Translations under genes and position numbers: made by a program
Notes under the pieces: model-generated
Databases searched by the model: none
What the model was told of the DNA's origin: nothing
The model's input: the letters and a program-made list of their open reading frames with translations, nothing else
Source: Streptomyces cadmiisoli
GTDB taxonomy: Bacteria > Actinomycetota > Actinomycetes > Streptomycetales > Streptomycetaceae
Length of the DNA: 64,000 nt
NCBI RefSeq assembly: GCF_003261055.1
Contig: NZ_CP030073.1
Coordinates: forward strand, 4,526,001-4,590,000
Reading direction: 5' to 3'
Shown here: piece after piece, positions 24,861 to 33,855 of the stretch
How the letters are laid out: each line of letters starts with the position of its first letter
How positions within the stretch are numbered: the stretch's first letter is position 1

Positions 24861-24874
24861 ACCGATCGTTCGGT
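24861..24874. promoter_or_regulatory. PaaR-type operator between paaH and paaN
   Basis: ACCGATCGTTCGGT, arms ACCGA/TCGGT, centrally placed between the divergent paaH-paaR and paaN promoters. It is the exact reverse complement of the site before paaA (30076-30089). Confidence 0.7.
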
Positions 24875-24964
24875 TACTCTAACTCTGACTGCCTGATTCT
24901 GCCCATGTCTTAGCCCAGGTCATGAGCTCGACGAAGAGTTCTTGAGACGAGGAGTTGGTCCCGC

Positions 24965-26656
24965 ATGGCCGCCGAACTCACCGCCCACGAGCTGGTCGCC
25001 CAGCACCGGCCCACCCTCGACCAGGCGCTGGAAGCGATCCGCACGCGCGCGTACTGGTCCCCGCACCCCGAACATCCCAAGGCCTACGGAGAACACGGCA
25101 GCCTGGACGCGGCCGCGGGCAAGGCCGCCTTCGACGCCCTGCTGGGCACCCGCATCGACCTCGGCCAGCCCGGCACGGACGACTGGACGGGCGACGAGCT
25201 CTCGCCGTACGGCATCGAGCTGGGCGTCACCTACCCGCACGCGGACGTCGACGTCCTGCTGCCCGCCATGAAGGCGGGACAGCGCGCGTGGCGCGACGCG
25301 GGCGCGGAGATCCGGGCGATGGTCTGTCTGGAGATCATCAAGCGGATCAGCGACCGGACCCACGAGTTCGCGCACGCGGTGATGCACACCAGCGGCCAGG
25401 CCTTCATGATGGCCTTCCAGGCGGGCGGCCCCCACGCGCAGGACCGCGGCATGGAGGCCGTGGCGTACGCGTACGTGGAGCAGGTCCGCACCCCCGACAC
25501 CGCGGAGTGGACCAAGCCCCAGGGCAAGCGGGAACCGCTCGCGCTGACCAAGCGGTTCACGGCCGTCCCGCGCGGCATCGCACTGGTCATCGGCTGCAAC
25601 ACCTTCCCCACGTGGAACGGCTACCCCGGCCTGTTCGCCTCCCTGGCCACCGGCAACGCGGTCCTGGTCAAGCCCCACCCGCGCGCGGTGCTGCCGCTCG
25701 CGCTGACCGTGCAGGTGGCGCGCCAGGTGCTGGCCGAGGCCGGCTTCGACCCGAACCTGGTCGCGCTGACCGCCGACCGGCCCGGTGAGGGCAGCGCCAA
25801 GACGCTCGCCACCCGCCCCGAGATCCGCATCGTCGACTACACCGGTTCGACGGCGTTCGGCGACTGGCTGGAGGCCAACGCCCGCCAGGCGCAGGTCTTC
25901 ACGGAGAAGGCGGGCGTCAACACGGTCATCGTCGAATCCACCGACGACTACCGGGGGATGCTCGCCAACCTGGCCTTCTCCCTGTCGCTGTACAGCGGCC
26001 AGATGTGCACCACCCCGCAGAACCTCCTCGTCCCCCGCGACGGCATCCGCACCGACCAGGGCCCCAAGTCCTACGACGAGGTGGTCGCCGATCTGGCCGC
26101 CGCCGTGGACGCCCTCCTCGGCGACGACGCGCGCGCGAACGCCCTGCTCGGCGCCATCGTCAACCCGGACGTCAAGGCCCGCCTGGACGCGGCGGCCGGC
26201 CTCGGCGAGGTCGCGCTGGCCTCACGCGAGGTCACCAACCCGGACTTCCCCGGCGCGGTGGTCCGCACCCCCCTCATCGTGAAGCTCGACGGCGCCAAGC
26301 CGGACGACGAGGCCGCCTACATGAACGAGTGCTTCGGGCCGGTCTCCTTCGCCGTCGCCGTCGACTCGGCCTCCGACGCCGTGGAGCTGCTGCGCCGCAC
26401 GGTGCGGGACAAGGGCGCGATGTCCGTCGGCGCGTACACCACCGACGAGGAGGTCGAGAGCGCGATCGAGGAGGTCTGCCTGGAGGAGTCCGCCCAGCTG
26501 TCGCTGAACCTCACCGGCGGGGTGTACGTCAACCAGACGGCCGCGTTCTCCGACTTCCACGGCTCGGGCGGCAACCCGGCGGCCAACGCGACCCTGACCG
26601 ACGGCGCGTTCGTGGCGACCCGCTTCCGGGTGGTGGAAGTGCGCCGCGAGGCCTAG
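24965..26656 (+). CDS. paaN: Phenylacetic acid degradation protein PaaN, aldehyde-dehydrogenase domain only
   Basis: 563 residues of the PaaN aldehyde dehydrogenase family. The cofactor and active-site parts include VIGCNTFPTWNGYPG, VLVKPHPRAVLPLAL, and the likely catalytic Cys348 in YSGQMCTTPQN. It lacks the C-terminal MaoC-like hydratase found in E. coli PaaZ, so oxepin-CoA ring hydrolysis must be done by another protein. ATG 24965 is preceded by GAGGAG. The gene is divergent from paaH and shares the operator. Confidence 0.83.
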   Translation: MAAELTAHELVAQHRPTLDQALEAIRTRAYWSPHPEHPKAYGEHGSLDAAAGKAAFDALLGTRIDLGQPGTDDWTGDELSPYGIELGVTYPHADVDVLLPAMKAGQRAWRDAGAEIRAMVCLEIIKRISDRTHEFAHAVMHTSGQAFMMAFQAGGPHAQDRGMEAVAYAYVEQVRTPDTAEWTKPQGKREPLALTKRFTAVPRGIALVIGCNTFPTWNGYPGLFASLATGNAVLVKPHPRAVLPLALTVQVARQVLAEAGFDPNLVALTADRPGEGSAKTLATRPEIRIVDYTGSTAFGDWLEANARQAQVFTEKAGVNTVIVESTDDYRGMLANLAFSLSLYSGQMCTTPQNLLVPRDGIRTDQGPKSYDEVVADLAAAVDALLGDDARANALLGAIVNPDVKARLDAAAGLGEVALASREVTNPDFPGAVVRTPLIVKLDGAKPDDEAAYMNECFGPVSFAVAVDSASDAVELLRRTVRDKGAMSVGAYTTDEEVESAIEEVCLEESAQLSLNLTGGVYVNQTAAFSDFHGSGGNPAANATLTDGAFVATRFRVVEVRREA

Positions 26657-26682
26657 GACCGGTCCGAGGGCGCCGGCGCGGC

Positions 26683-27471
26683 TCAGGCCGTGGCCGGCGC
26701 GCCCCCGGTCGCGCTCCAGTGGTACAGCGTCATCGCGACACTGGTCGCGAGGTTGTAGCTGGAGACCTGGGGGCGCATCGGCAGCGCCACCAGATGGTCG
26801 GCCCGTGCGCGCAGTTCGGCGGACAGCCCGCTGCGCTCCGACCCGAAGGCCAGCAGCGCGTCGTCCGGGAGCTTCAGCCCCCGGATGTCCTCGCCCTCCG
26901 GATCGAGGGCGAACACCGGGCCCGGCGGCAGTTCGCCGACGGTCAGCCGCTCCACCGCGGTAGCGAAGTGCAGCCCGGCCCCGCCGCGCACGACGGTGGG
27001 ATGCCAGGGGTCGAGCGTGCCGGTGGTGACCACGCCGGCCGCCCCGAAACCGGCGGCCAGGCGGATCACAGCGCCGGCGTTGCCCAGGTTGCGCGGCTGG
27101 TCCAGCACGACGACGGGTGCGTCCCGGGAAGTCCGGGCCAGCGCCCGCAGACCGGCCTCGCGCGAGGGCCGTACGGCCAGGGCCGCCACGGCGGTGGGAT
27201 GCGGCCGCGGGACGAGGGACGCGTACACCTTGTCGGAGACCTCGGTGAGCAGCGCGTCCAGCGTCTCCCGTACGTCCGGAGCCAACTCGTCGGCCAAGGC
27301 CAGCGCGGCGGCCCGGTCGACGGTGACCGCGACGGGCACCGAGGCCCCGAAGCGCACGGCGTGCTTGAGCGCGTGGAAGCCGTCGAGCAGCACACTGCCC
27401 TCGGCGAGCCCGCGCCAGACGCTCACGGGATCCGCCCCGGGCCGGTGTGCGGGGCTCGCGGACTCGGTCAT
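26683..27471 (-). CDS. SpoU/TrmH-family RNA 2'-O-methyltransferase
   Basis: 262 residues. The three SpoU motifs are visible: RNLGNAGAVIRLA (motif 1), FGSERSGLS (motif 2) and LPMRPQVSSYNLATSVAMTLYH in the C-terminal knot (motif 3). A non-conserved N-terminal domain precedes. Methylates ribose in rRNA or tRNA with S-adenosylmethionine; the target base is not predictable. The start overlaps the stop of the upstream HTTM gene (ATGA), an odd partner for an RNA modification enzyme. Confidence 0.85.
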   Translation of the reverse strand: MTESASPAHRPGADPVSVWRGLAEGSVLLDGFHALKHAVRFGASVPVAVTVDRAAALALADELAPDVRETLDALLTEVSDKVYASLVPRPHPTAVAALAVRPSREAGLRALARTSRDAPVVVLDQPRNLGNAGAVIRLAAGFGAAGVVTTGTLDPWHPTVVRGGAGLHFATAVERLTVGELPPGPVFALDPEGEDIRGLKLPDDALLAFGSERSGLSAELRARADHLVALPMRPQVSSYNLATSVAMTLYHWSATGGAPATA

Positions 27472-28694
27472 GCCCTGAAGCCTACGTGGGACTGCTCCGG
27501 CTCCCCGAGCCGCTCGGGCACCTCACGCTGCGTCTGGGCCGGCACCTTGACGCGGTCGCGCGGGAACAGCCGTCTGCGCACGCGTACGACCCGGTCACCC
27601 AGTCCGCGCAGGAACGACGTCGGCAGGAAGACCGAGTCCGCCGCGATCATCGCCAGCGAGAAGAACGGCAGCCCGAGCACCACGGCGATCACCGCGTGCT
27701 CGGTGATCATGGCGGCCAGCAGGACGTTCTTGACCCGCCGGTTGAACAGGGTGAACGGGAAGGCGACCTGCATCAGGACCGTGCCGTAGGTCATGAGCAT
27801 CACCATGGTGCCGCTGGCCGTCAGCAGTTCGGCGAGCCCCGGCCACGGCGAGAAGTAGTCGAGATGCAGCGGGTAGTAGACCGCGGTGCCGTCCTGCCAG
27901 CGCGAACCCTGGACCTTGTACCAACCGGCCGTCGCATAGATCAGACAGGCCTCGGCCATGATCACCAGCAGTGCGCCGTTGTGCAGGATGTTGGCGATCA
28001 CATCGAGCATGATCCGCGGCTCGGCGCTCCCGGCCCGGCGCCCGACGATCCACCACAGGGCCTGCACCACCCACGCGCTCCACAGCAGCGCCGGCACGAA
28101 CCAGTCGCCGTCGAGCCGGCCGAGCACCGTGACCGCCAGCAGCATCAGACCCAGCACGGCCCAGAGCACCGGACCGGTCCGGTCGGCGACCCGCTCCCCA
28201 CGCGCGCGTGCCTCCCGGGCCCGCCGGGCACGCCGCGCGTCCAGCGACCACACCTGGCCGCAGCGGGTGAACACCAGGTAGATGCTCATCAGGTGCAGTA
28301 CGTTGTCGCCGCCGTCGCCCACGAAGACGCTGCGGTTCTGGAGCGAGAGCACGCCGACCATGAACAGCACGGACATCGTGCGGCTGCGCCAGCCCACCAA
28401 CAACAGCAGACTCGACACGGCGGCCAGCACATAGACGGACTCGAACCAGAACTGCCCGTCGGACCACATCAGCGCGGTGAACGCGCCGTTGGCCCCGATC
28501 AGCTGCTCGGCCAGACTCCAGCTCCACGGCCCGTCGGGCCCGTACAGCTCCTGCCGGTGGGGGAACTCACGCAGCAGGAACAGCAGCCAGGTCCCGGCGA
28601 AGCCGATCCGGATCACCGCGGTCTGGTACGGCCCGAGCGCGGACTCGGTGATACGCGCTATGCCACGGGAGAGGGCCAGGGCGAAACGGCTCAC
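27468..28694 (-). CDS. HTTM-domain membrane protein (vitamin K-dependent gamma-carboxylase-like)
   Basis: 408 residues from GTG 28694, which overlaps the upstream stop (GTGA). About eight membrane segments. The motif region ALGPYQTAVIRIGFAGTWLLF and the segment SLQNRSVFVGDGGDNVLHL, plus GWYKVQGSRWQDGTAVYYPLH, are typical of the HTTM family that is related to eukaryotic gamma-carboxylase. Bacterial HTTM proteins are poorly characterised. Always paired here with a DUF5819 protein, suggesting that the two act together in the membrane. Confidence 0.8.
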   Translation of the reverse strand: MSRFALALSRGIARITESALGPYQTAVIRIGFAGTWLLFLLREFPHRQELYGPDGPWSWSLAEQLIGANGAFTALMWSDGQFWFESVYVLAAVSSLLLLVGWRSRTMSVLFMVGVLSLQNRSVFVGDGGDNVLHLMSIYLVFTRCGQVWSLDARRARRAREARARGERVADRTGPVLWAVLGLMLLAVTVLGRLDGDWFVPALLWSAWVVQALWWIVGRRAGSAEPRIMLDVIANILHNGALLVIMAEACLIYATAGWYKVQGSRWQDGTAVYYPLHLDYFSPWPGLAELLTASGTMVMLMTYGTVLMQVAFPFTLFNRRVKNVLLAAMITEHAVIAVVLGLPFFSLAMIAADSVFLPTSFLRGLGDRVVRVRRRLFPRDRVKVPAQTQREVPERLGEPEQSHVGFRA

Positions 28695-29911
28695 GGCGCA
28701 CCCTCCCCGGCCTCGTCCCGCGTCACCGACCACCAGGGCAGGGCGCGGTAGCTCGGTTTGAGCGGGATCTGCTCGTCGCTCCATTCGGGCGGGCGGACGT
28801 TGCTGGTCCGCGAGCGGACCTGGACCCGGTCGACGACGTCACCCGGACCGGCCACGTCCACCCGGTCCAGGCGCTGCTCCACCAGGCGGCGCAGATACTT
28901 CTCGCTCAGCGCTCCGCGCAGCCCCGAGGGCCGGTTGGCGCTGTCGTGGGTGGCGGCGTAGAAGTCCCAGGCGCGGCGCAGCTGGTTCTGCTGGGTGTGG
29001 CTGGGCAGCAGATTGCCGTCGATCGCCCGGCCGTCCTGCGCGGACAGGTCGTACCAGCGACTGGTGCGTATCTCGCCGCCCGCCGTGCTGATCTCGGCGC
29101 GGACCTGCACGGCGACGTTCTGCTGGAGGGGGTTCGGGGCGAACAGCTTCCAGTTCTGTTCGAACTCCGGATAGACCCAGTTCTCGATCGCCTCGTTGTG
29201 CTTCTTGGAGACCGTGTTCGACGGCGCGATGTGCAGGAAGACCATGCCGGTGTGGACAGACACGGCGACGGCGACGACCGCGAGAGCGAGAGCGACGCCG
29301 ATCCGATAGCGCAGGGAGAGAGCGGCGACACCGGTACGGGGCTCGGCGGGGGGCCCGAGGGGGTGCTCGGTGGGGTGCCCGGTCGGAGGAGGGGACGGCG
29401 GTATCGGTGGTACGGGGGGCGCGAGCGGGAGCACCGGGGCGAGCGACGCGAGGGGTAGGTCCCGCCCGTCCTGCTGGTGCAGGCCGCTCTGCCCGTCCCG
29501 CTGGTCCAGCCCGCCACGCCCGTTCCCCTGCTCCCGACGGCCCGGCTGGTCGTTCTGTTTCTTCTGTTCCTGCCGGACCCACGCGTTCCGGGGGTCCGGC
29601 AGGTCCTGCGGCTCCGGCTGATCCTGGGGGTCGTGCTGGTCCTGAGGGTGTTGGGGGTCCGGCTGGGCCTGAGGGTCGTGCTGGTCCGGCCCTTGCGGAA
29701 GGCCCTGCTGGTCCTGGGGCTCCGGGTGATCCTGAGGGTCCTGGGGGTCCTGGGGGTCCTGGGGGTCCCGTTGGCCCTGCGGCTCCGGCTGATCCTTGAG
29801 GTCCCGCTGGTCCTGGGGGTCCGGCTGATCCTTGAGGTCCCGCTGGTCCGGCGCATGCGGAAGGCTCGCACCTCCGTCGTACGCGTCCTTCGCGCCGTGC
29901 GCGTCCATCAC
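28691..29911 (-). CDS. DUF5819-family membrane protein with long Gln/Asp/Pro repeat N-terminus
   Basis: 406 residues. Residues 20-190 are low complexity, built from variations of [15 protein letters not shown] membrane helix (about 204-227, [21 protein letters not shown]) follows, then a 180-residue external DUF5819 domain ([19 protein letters not shown] is its hallmark). Function unknown. The first gene of a DUF5819-HTTM-TrmH operon. GTG 29911 or ATG 29908 may be the start. The repeats probably vary in number between strains and may be inaccurately assembled in drafts. Confidence 0.75.
   Translation of the reverse strand: MMDAHGAKDAYDGGASLPHAPDQRDLKDQPDPQDQRDLKDQPEPQGQRDPQDPQDPQDPQDHPEPQDQQGLPQGPDQHDPQAQPDPQHPQDQHDPQDQPEPQDLPDPRNAWVRQEQKKQNDQPGRREQGNGRGGLDQRDGQSGLHQQDGRDLPLASLAPVLPLAPPVPPIPPSPPPTGHPTEHPLGPPAEPRTGVAALSLRYRIGVALALAVVAVAVSVHTGMVFLHIAPSNTVSKKHNEAIENWVYPEFEQNWKLFAPNPLQQNVAVQVRAEISTAGGEIRTSRWYDLSAQDGRAIDGNLLPSHTQQNQLRRAWDFYAATHDSANRPSGLRGALSEKYLRRLVEQRLDRVDVAGPGDVVDRVQVRSRTSNVRPPEWSDEQIPLKPSYRALPWWSVTRDEAGEGAP
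29601..29870. repeat. Degenerate short tandem repeats coding the DUF5819 tail
   Basis: Minus-strand repeats of 9-30 bp, best preserved as four CTGGGGGTC units around 29738-29770 and the paired CGGCTGATCCTTGAGGTCCC units near 29790 and 29830. They code the [12 protein letters not shown] and similar repeats. Confidence 0.75.
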
Positions 29912-30021
29912 GCCCCGTTTCCGATCCCGGTCCGTCCCTGCCGCCCGGCGGCCCTTCGCACGCGAACGCTACTCAGGCCGCCCCACCCGGCACAGCCCTC
30001 TTCGATCGACCGGCCCGCAGG

Positions 30022-30040
30022 TTATCCACAGCGGTTGACA
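30022..30040 (+). promoter_or_regulatory. DnaA box next to the -35 hexamer of the paa promoter
   Basis: A perfect TTATCCACA at 30022-30030 is followed by a consensus TTGACA at 30035-30040, the probable -35 of the paaA promoter. The matching -10 (around 30058, GACCAT) is weak, suggesting an activator or a regulated promoter. Confidence 0.5.
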
Positions 30041-30075
30041 CCTTACGGCCCTCGACCGACCATGGAATCGCACGA

Positions 30076-30089
30076 ACCGAACGATCGGT
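30076..30089. promoter_or_regulatory. PaaR-type operator in front of paaABCDE
   Basis: ACCGAACGATCGGT, reverse complement of the paaH/paaN site. It lies just downstream of the predicted transcription start and 44 bases before the paaA ATG, a repressor position. Confidence 0.7.
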
Positions 30090-30132
30090 CGGGAGAACGC
30101 TTCCGGGCGGAGCCCAGGGTCGAGGGGGCCTC

Positions 30133-31160
<1,028 letters not shown>

Positions 31161-31164
<4 letters not shown>

Positions 31165-31448
31165 CGAACACCGACTGGCCGCTGTGGGAGGTCTTCGTGC
31201 GCTCGCGCCGCGGTCTCTCCCACACCCACGCGGGCAGCCTGCACGCCCCGGACGCGGAGCTCGCCCTGCGCAACGCGCGCGATCTGTACACCCGGCGCGG
31301 CGAGGGCGTCTCGATCTGGGTCGTCCCGTCGACTGCCGTCACGGCCTCCTCGCCCGACGAGAAGGACCCCTTCTTCGAACCGTCCGCGGACAAGCCCTAC
31401 CGCCACCCGACGTTCTACGAGATCCCGGAGGGAGTGAAGCACCTGTGA
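31161..31448 (+). CDS. paaB: 1,2-phenylacetyl-CoA epoxidase subunit PaaB
   Basis: 95 residues, the usual small size of PaaB. Family start [21 protein letters not shown] and [21 protein letters not shown] near the C-terminus. PaaB bridges the AC subcomplexes and is needed for activity. ATGA overlap with paaA and GTGA overlap with paaC. Confidence 0.93.
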
Positions 31449-32164
31449 CCACCACCGTTCCGGCCTCCGCCGCACTCTCCCTCGGCGACGACGCCCTGGT
31501 GCTCTCCCACCGTCTCGGCGAATGGGCCGGCCACGCCCCCGTGCTGGAGGAGGAGGTCGCCCTCGCCAACATCGCGCTGGACCTGCTCGGCCAGGCCCGT
31601 GTCCTGCTGTCGCTCGTCGGCGACGAGGACGAACTGGCCTATCTGCGCGAGGAGCGCGCCTTCCGCAACCTCCAGCTGGTGGAACAGCCGAACGGCGACT
31701 TCGCCCACACCATCGCCCGCCAGCTGTTCTTCTCCACCTACCAGCACCTGATGTACGCCGGGCTGGCCGCCGGCGACGGCCCCTTCGCCCCGCTCGCGGC
31801 GAAGGCCGTCAAGGAGGTCGCCTACCACCGCGACCACGCCGAGCAGTGGACCGTGCGGCTCGGTGACGGCACGAAGGAGAGCCACGGGCGGATGCAGCGG
31901 GCCTGCGAAGCGCTGTGGCGGTTCACCGGCGAGATGTTCCAGCCGGTGGAGGGCCTGGACATCGACGGGGAGCGACTGGAGACCGCCTGGCTGAAGTCGG
32001 TCACAGAGGTCCTGGGCCGCGCGACCCTGACGCTGCCCACCGGACCGCAGTCGGGCGCATGGACCGCGGGCGCGGGCCGCCAGGGACTGCACACCGAGTC
32101 CTTCGGGCGCATGGTCGCCGAGATGCAGCACCTGCACCGCAGCCACCCGGGGGCGTCATGGTGA
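31445..32164 (+). CDS. paaC: 1,2-phenylacetyl-CoA epoxidase structural subunit PaaC
   Basis: 239 residues. Ferritin-like helical partner of PaaA; SHRLGEWAGHAPVLEEEVALAN and EVAYHRDHAEQWTVRLGDGT are characteristic segments. It lacks a full set of catalytic iron ligands in the family and supports PaaA. GTG start at 31445 overlapping paaB; it ends 7 bases inside paaD. Confidence 0.92.
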   Translation: MTTTVPASAALSLGDDALVLSHRLGEWAGHAPVLEEEVALANIALDLLGQARVLLSLVGDEDELAYLREERAFRNLQLVEQPNGDFAHTIARQLFFSTYQHLMYAGLAAGDGPFAPLAAKAVKEVAYHRDHAEQWTVRLGDGTKESHGRMQRACEALWRFTGEMFQPVEGLDIDGERLETAWLKSVTEVLGRATLTLPTGPQSGAWTAGAGRQGLHTESFGRMVAEMQHLHRSHPGASW

Positions 32165-32685
32165 CCGGCACCACCACGCTGGAGGCGGAGCTGCTCCGGG
32201 TCGCGGGCGCGGTGCCCGACCCCGAGCTGCCCGTGCTCACCCTGAGCGAGCTGGGTGTGCTGCGCGCGGTGCGGGTGCGCGGCGACGCGGTCGAGGTCGA
32301 CCTGACCCCGACGTACACCGGCTGCCCCGCCATCGAGGCGATGTCGACGGACATAGAACGGGCGCTGCACGACCACGGCGTCAGGGAGGTCACCGTCCGC
32401 ACGGTGCTCGCCCCCGCCTGGTCCACCGACGACATCACCCCCGAAGGACGCGACAAACTAAGCGAGTTCGGCATCGCACCCCCACGGGTGCGCCACGACT
32501 CCGGACCCGTGGCACTGGAGCTGGGCCCGACCCGCACGCTCATCGACGAGACGGACCCCGTCCGCTGCCCGCACTGCGGGTCCGCCGACACCGAGCTGCT
32601 CAGCCGTTTCTCCTCCACCGCGTGCAAGGCGCTGCGCCGCTGTCTGTCCTGCCGCGAACCGTTCGACCACTTCAAGGAGTTGTGA
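32158..32685 (+). CDS. paaD: Phenylacetyl-CoA epoxidase Fe-S maturation protein PaaD
   Basis: 175 residues. N-terminal MIP18/SufT-like (DUF59) domain (VPDPELPVLTLSELGVLR, TPTYTGCPAIEAM) and a C-terminal zinc ribbon with CPHC at about 139-142 and a CLSC pair near the end. Needed for maturation of the reductase Fe-S centre. ATG 32158 overlaps paaC; GTG 32161 is an alternative start three bases on. Confidence 0.9.
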   Translation: MVTGTTTLEAELLRVAGAVPDPELPVLTLSELGVLRAVRVRGDAVEVDLTPTYTGCPAIEAMSTDIERALHDHGVREVTVRTVLAPAWSTDDITPEGRDKLSEFGIAPPRVRHDSGPVALELGPTRTLIDETDPVRCPHCGSADTELLSRFSSTACKALRRCLSCREPFDHFKEL

Positions 32686-33746
32686 TGGCCCGCTTCCACA
32701 CGCTCCCGGTGACCGCGGTCGACCGGCTCACCGACGACTCCGTGGCCGTCACACTCGCGGTCCCCGAAGAACTGCGCGAGCAGTACCGGCACGCCCCCGG
32801 TCAGCACCTCGCCCTGCGGCGCATGGCCGACGGCGCCGAGATCCGGCGCACGTACTCCATCTGCTCCCCCGCGCCGGCCGACGGCACGGGTCCGCGCACC
32901 CTGCGGGTGGGGGTGCGGCTGGTCGAGGGCGGGGCCTTCTCGACGTACGCGATGAAGGAGATCAACGTCGGTGACGAGCTGGAGGTGATGACACCGGCGG
33001 GCCGCTTCACCCTCGACCCGGCGCCCGGTCTGTACGCCGCCGTCGTCGGCGGCAGCGGCATCACCCCGGTGCTCTCGATCGTCTCGACGCTGCTCGACCG
33101 CGCGCCGAAGGCCCGGTTCTGCCTGGTGCGCAGCGACCGGACGGCCGCCTCGACGATGTTCCTGGAGGAGGTCGCCGACCTCAAGGACCGCTACCCGGAG
33201 CGGTTCCAGCTGGTGACGGTGCTCTCCCGGGAGGAGCAGCAGGCCGGACTGCCGACCGGCCGGCTGGACCAGGAGCGGCTGACCGAGCTGCTGCCTGCGC
33301 TGCTGCCGGTGGCGGATGTGGCGGGCTGGTTCCTGTGCGGCCCGTTCGGGCTGGTGCAGGAGGCCGAGCGGGCGCTGCGCGCGCTGGATGTACCCCGTGC
33401 GCGTATCCACGAGGAGATCTTCCATGTGGACGCCGGAGCCCTTGTGGCGCCCGCGGCCTCGGCTCCGGCGCACAGCACGGTGACCGCGCGGCTGGACGGC
33501 CGGGGCGGTACCTGGCCGGTGCAGGACGGCGAGTCGCTGCTGGAGACGGTGCTGCGCAACCGGCCCGACGCGCCCTACGCCTGCAAGGGCGGAGTGTGCG
33601 GCACCTGCCGAGCCTTCCTGGTCTCCGGCGAGGTGCGCATGGACCGCAACTTCGCGCTGGAGACGGAGGAGACGGACGCCGGGTACGTACTGGCGTGCCA
33701 GTCCCATCCGGTGACCGAGCGGGTGGAGCTGGACTTCGACCGCTGA
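32685..33746 (+). CDS. paaE: Phenylacetyl-CoA epoxidase reductase subunit PaaE
   Basis: 353 residues. FAD-binding ferredoxin-reductase module (RRTYSICSPA), NAD-binding module (VVGGSGITPVLSIVSTLL), and a C-terminal plant-type [2Fe-2S] ferredoxin with Cys in CKGGVCGTCRAF and CQSHP. Supplies electrons from NADPH to the diiron centre. TGATG overlap with paaD; last gene of the operon. Confidence 0.93.
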   Translation: MARFHTLPVTAVDRLTDDSVAVTLAVPEELREQYRHAPGQHLALRRMADGAEIRRTYSICSPAPADGTGPRTLRVGVRLVEGGAFSTYAMKEINVGDELEVMTPAGRFTLDPAPGLYAAVVGGSGITPVLSIVSTLLDRAPKARFCLVRSDRTAASTMFLEEVADLKDRYPERFQLVTVLSREEQQAGLPTGRLDQERLTELLPALLPVADVAGWFLCGPFGLVQEAERALRALDVPRARIHEEIFHVDAGALVAPAASAPAHSTVTARLDGRGGTWPVQDGESLLETVLRNRPDAPYACKGGVCGTCRAFLVSGEVRMDRNFALETEETDAGYVLACQSHPVTERVELDFDR

Positions 33747-33794
33747 GGACGAGCACGGGACGCCCGCCGCCGCCTCCCGCTCATTCCCTTCTTC

Positions 33795-33808
33795 TAGAAC
33801 CTGTTCTA
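33795..33808. promoter_or_regulatory. KstR-like TetR palindrome in the acyl-CoA dehydrogenase promoter
   Basis: TAGAACCTGTTCTA fits the TNNAACNNGTTNNA palindrome reported for mycobacterial KstR. It overlaps a possible -10 (TATCTT, 33807-33812) of the following gene. Confidence 0.6.
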
Positions 33809-33855
33809 TCTTGACGCTCCGTCAGATCAACGGAGCCGCTCGGGAGGACAGGACC

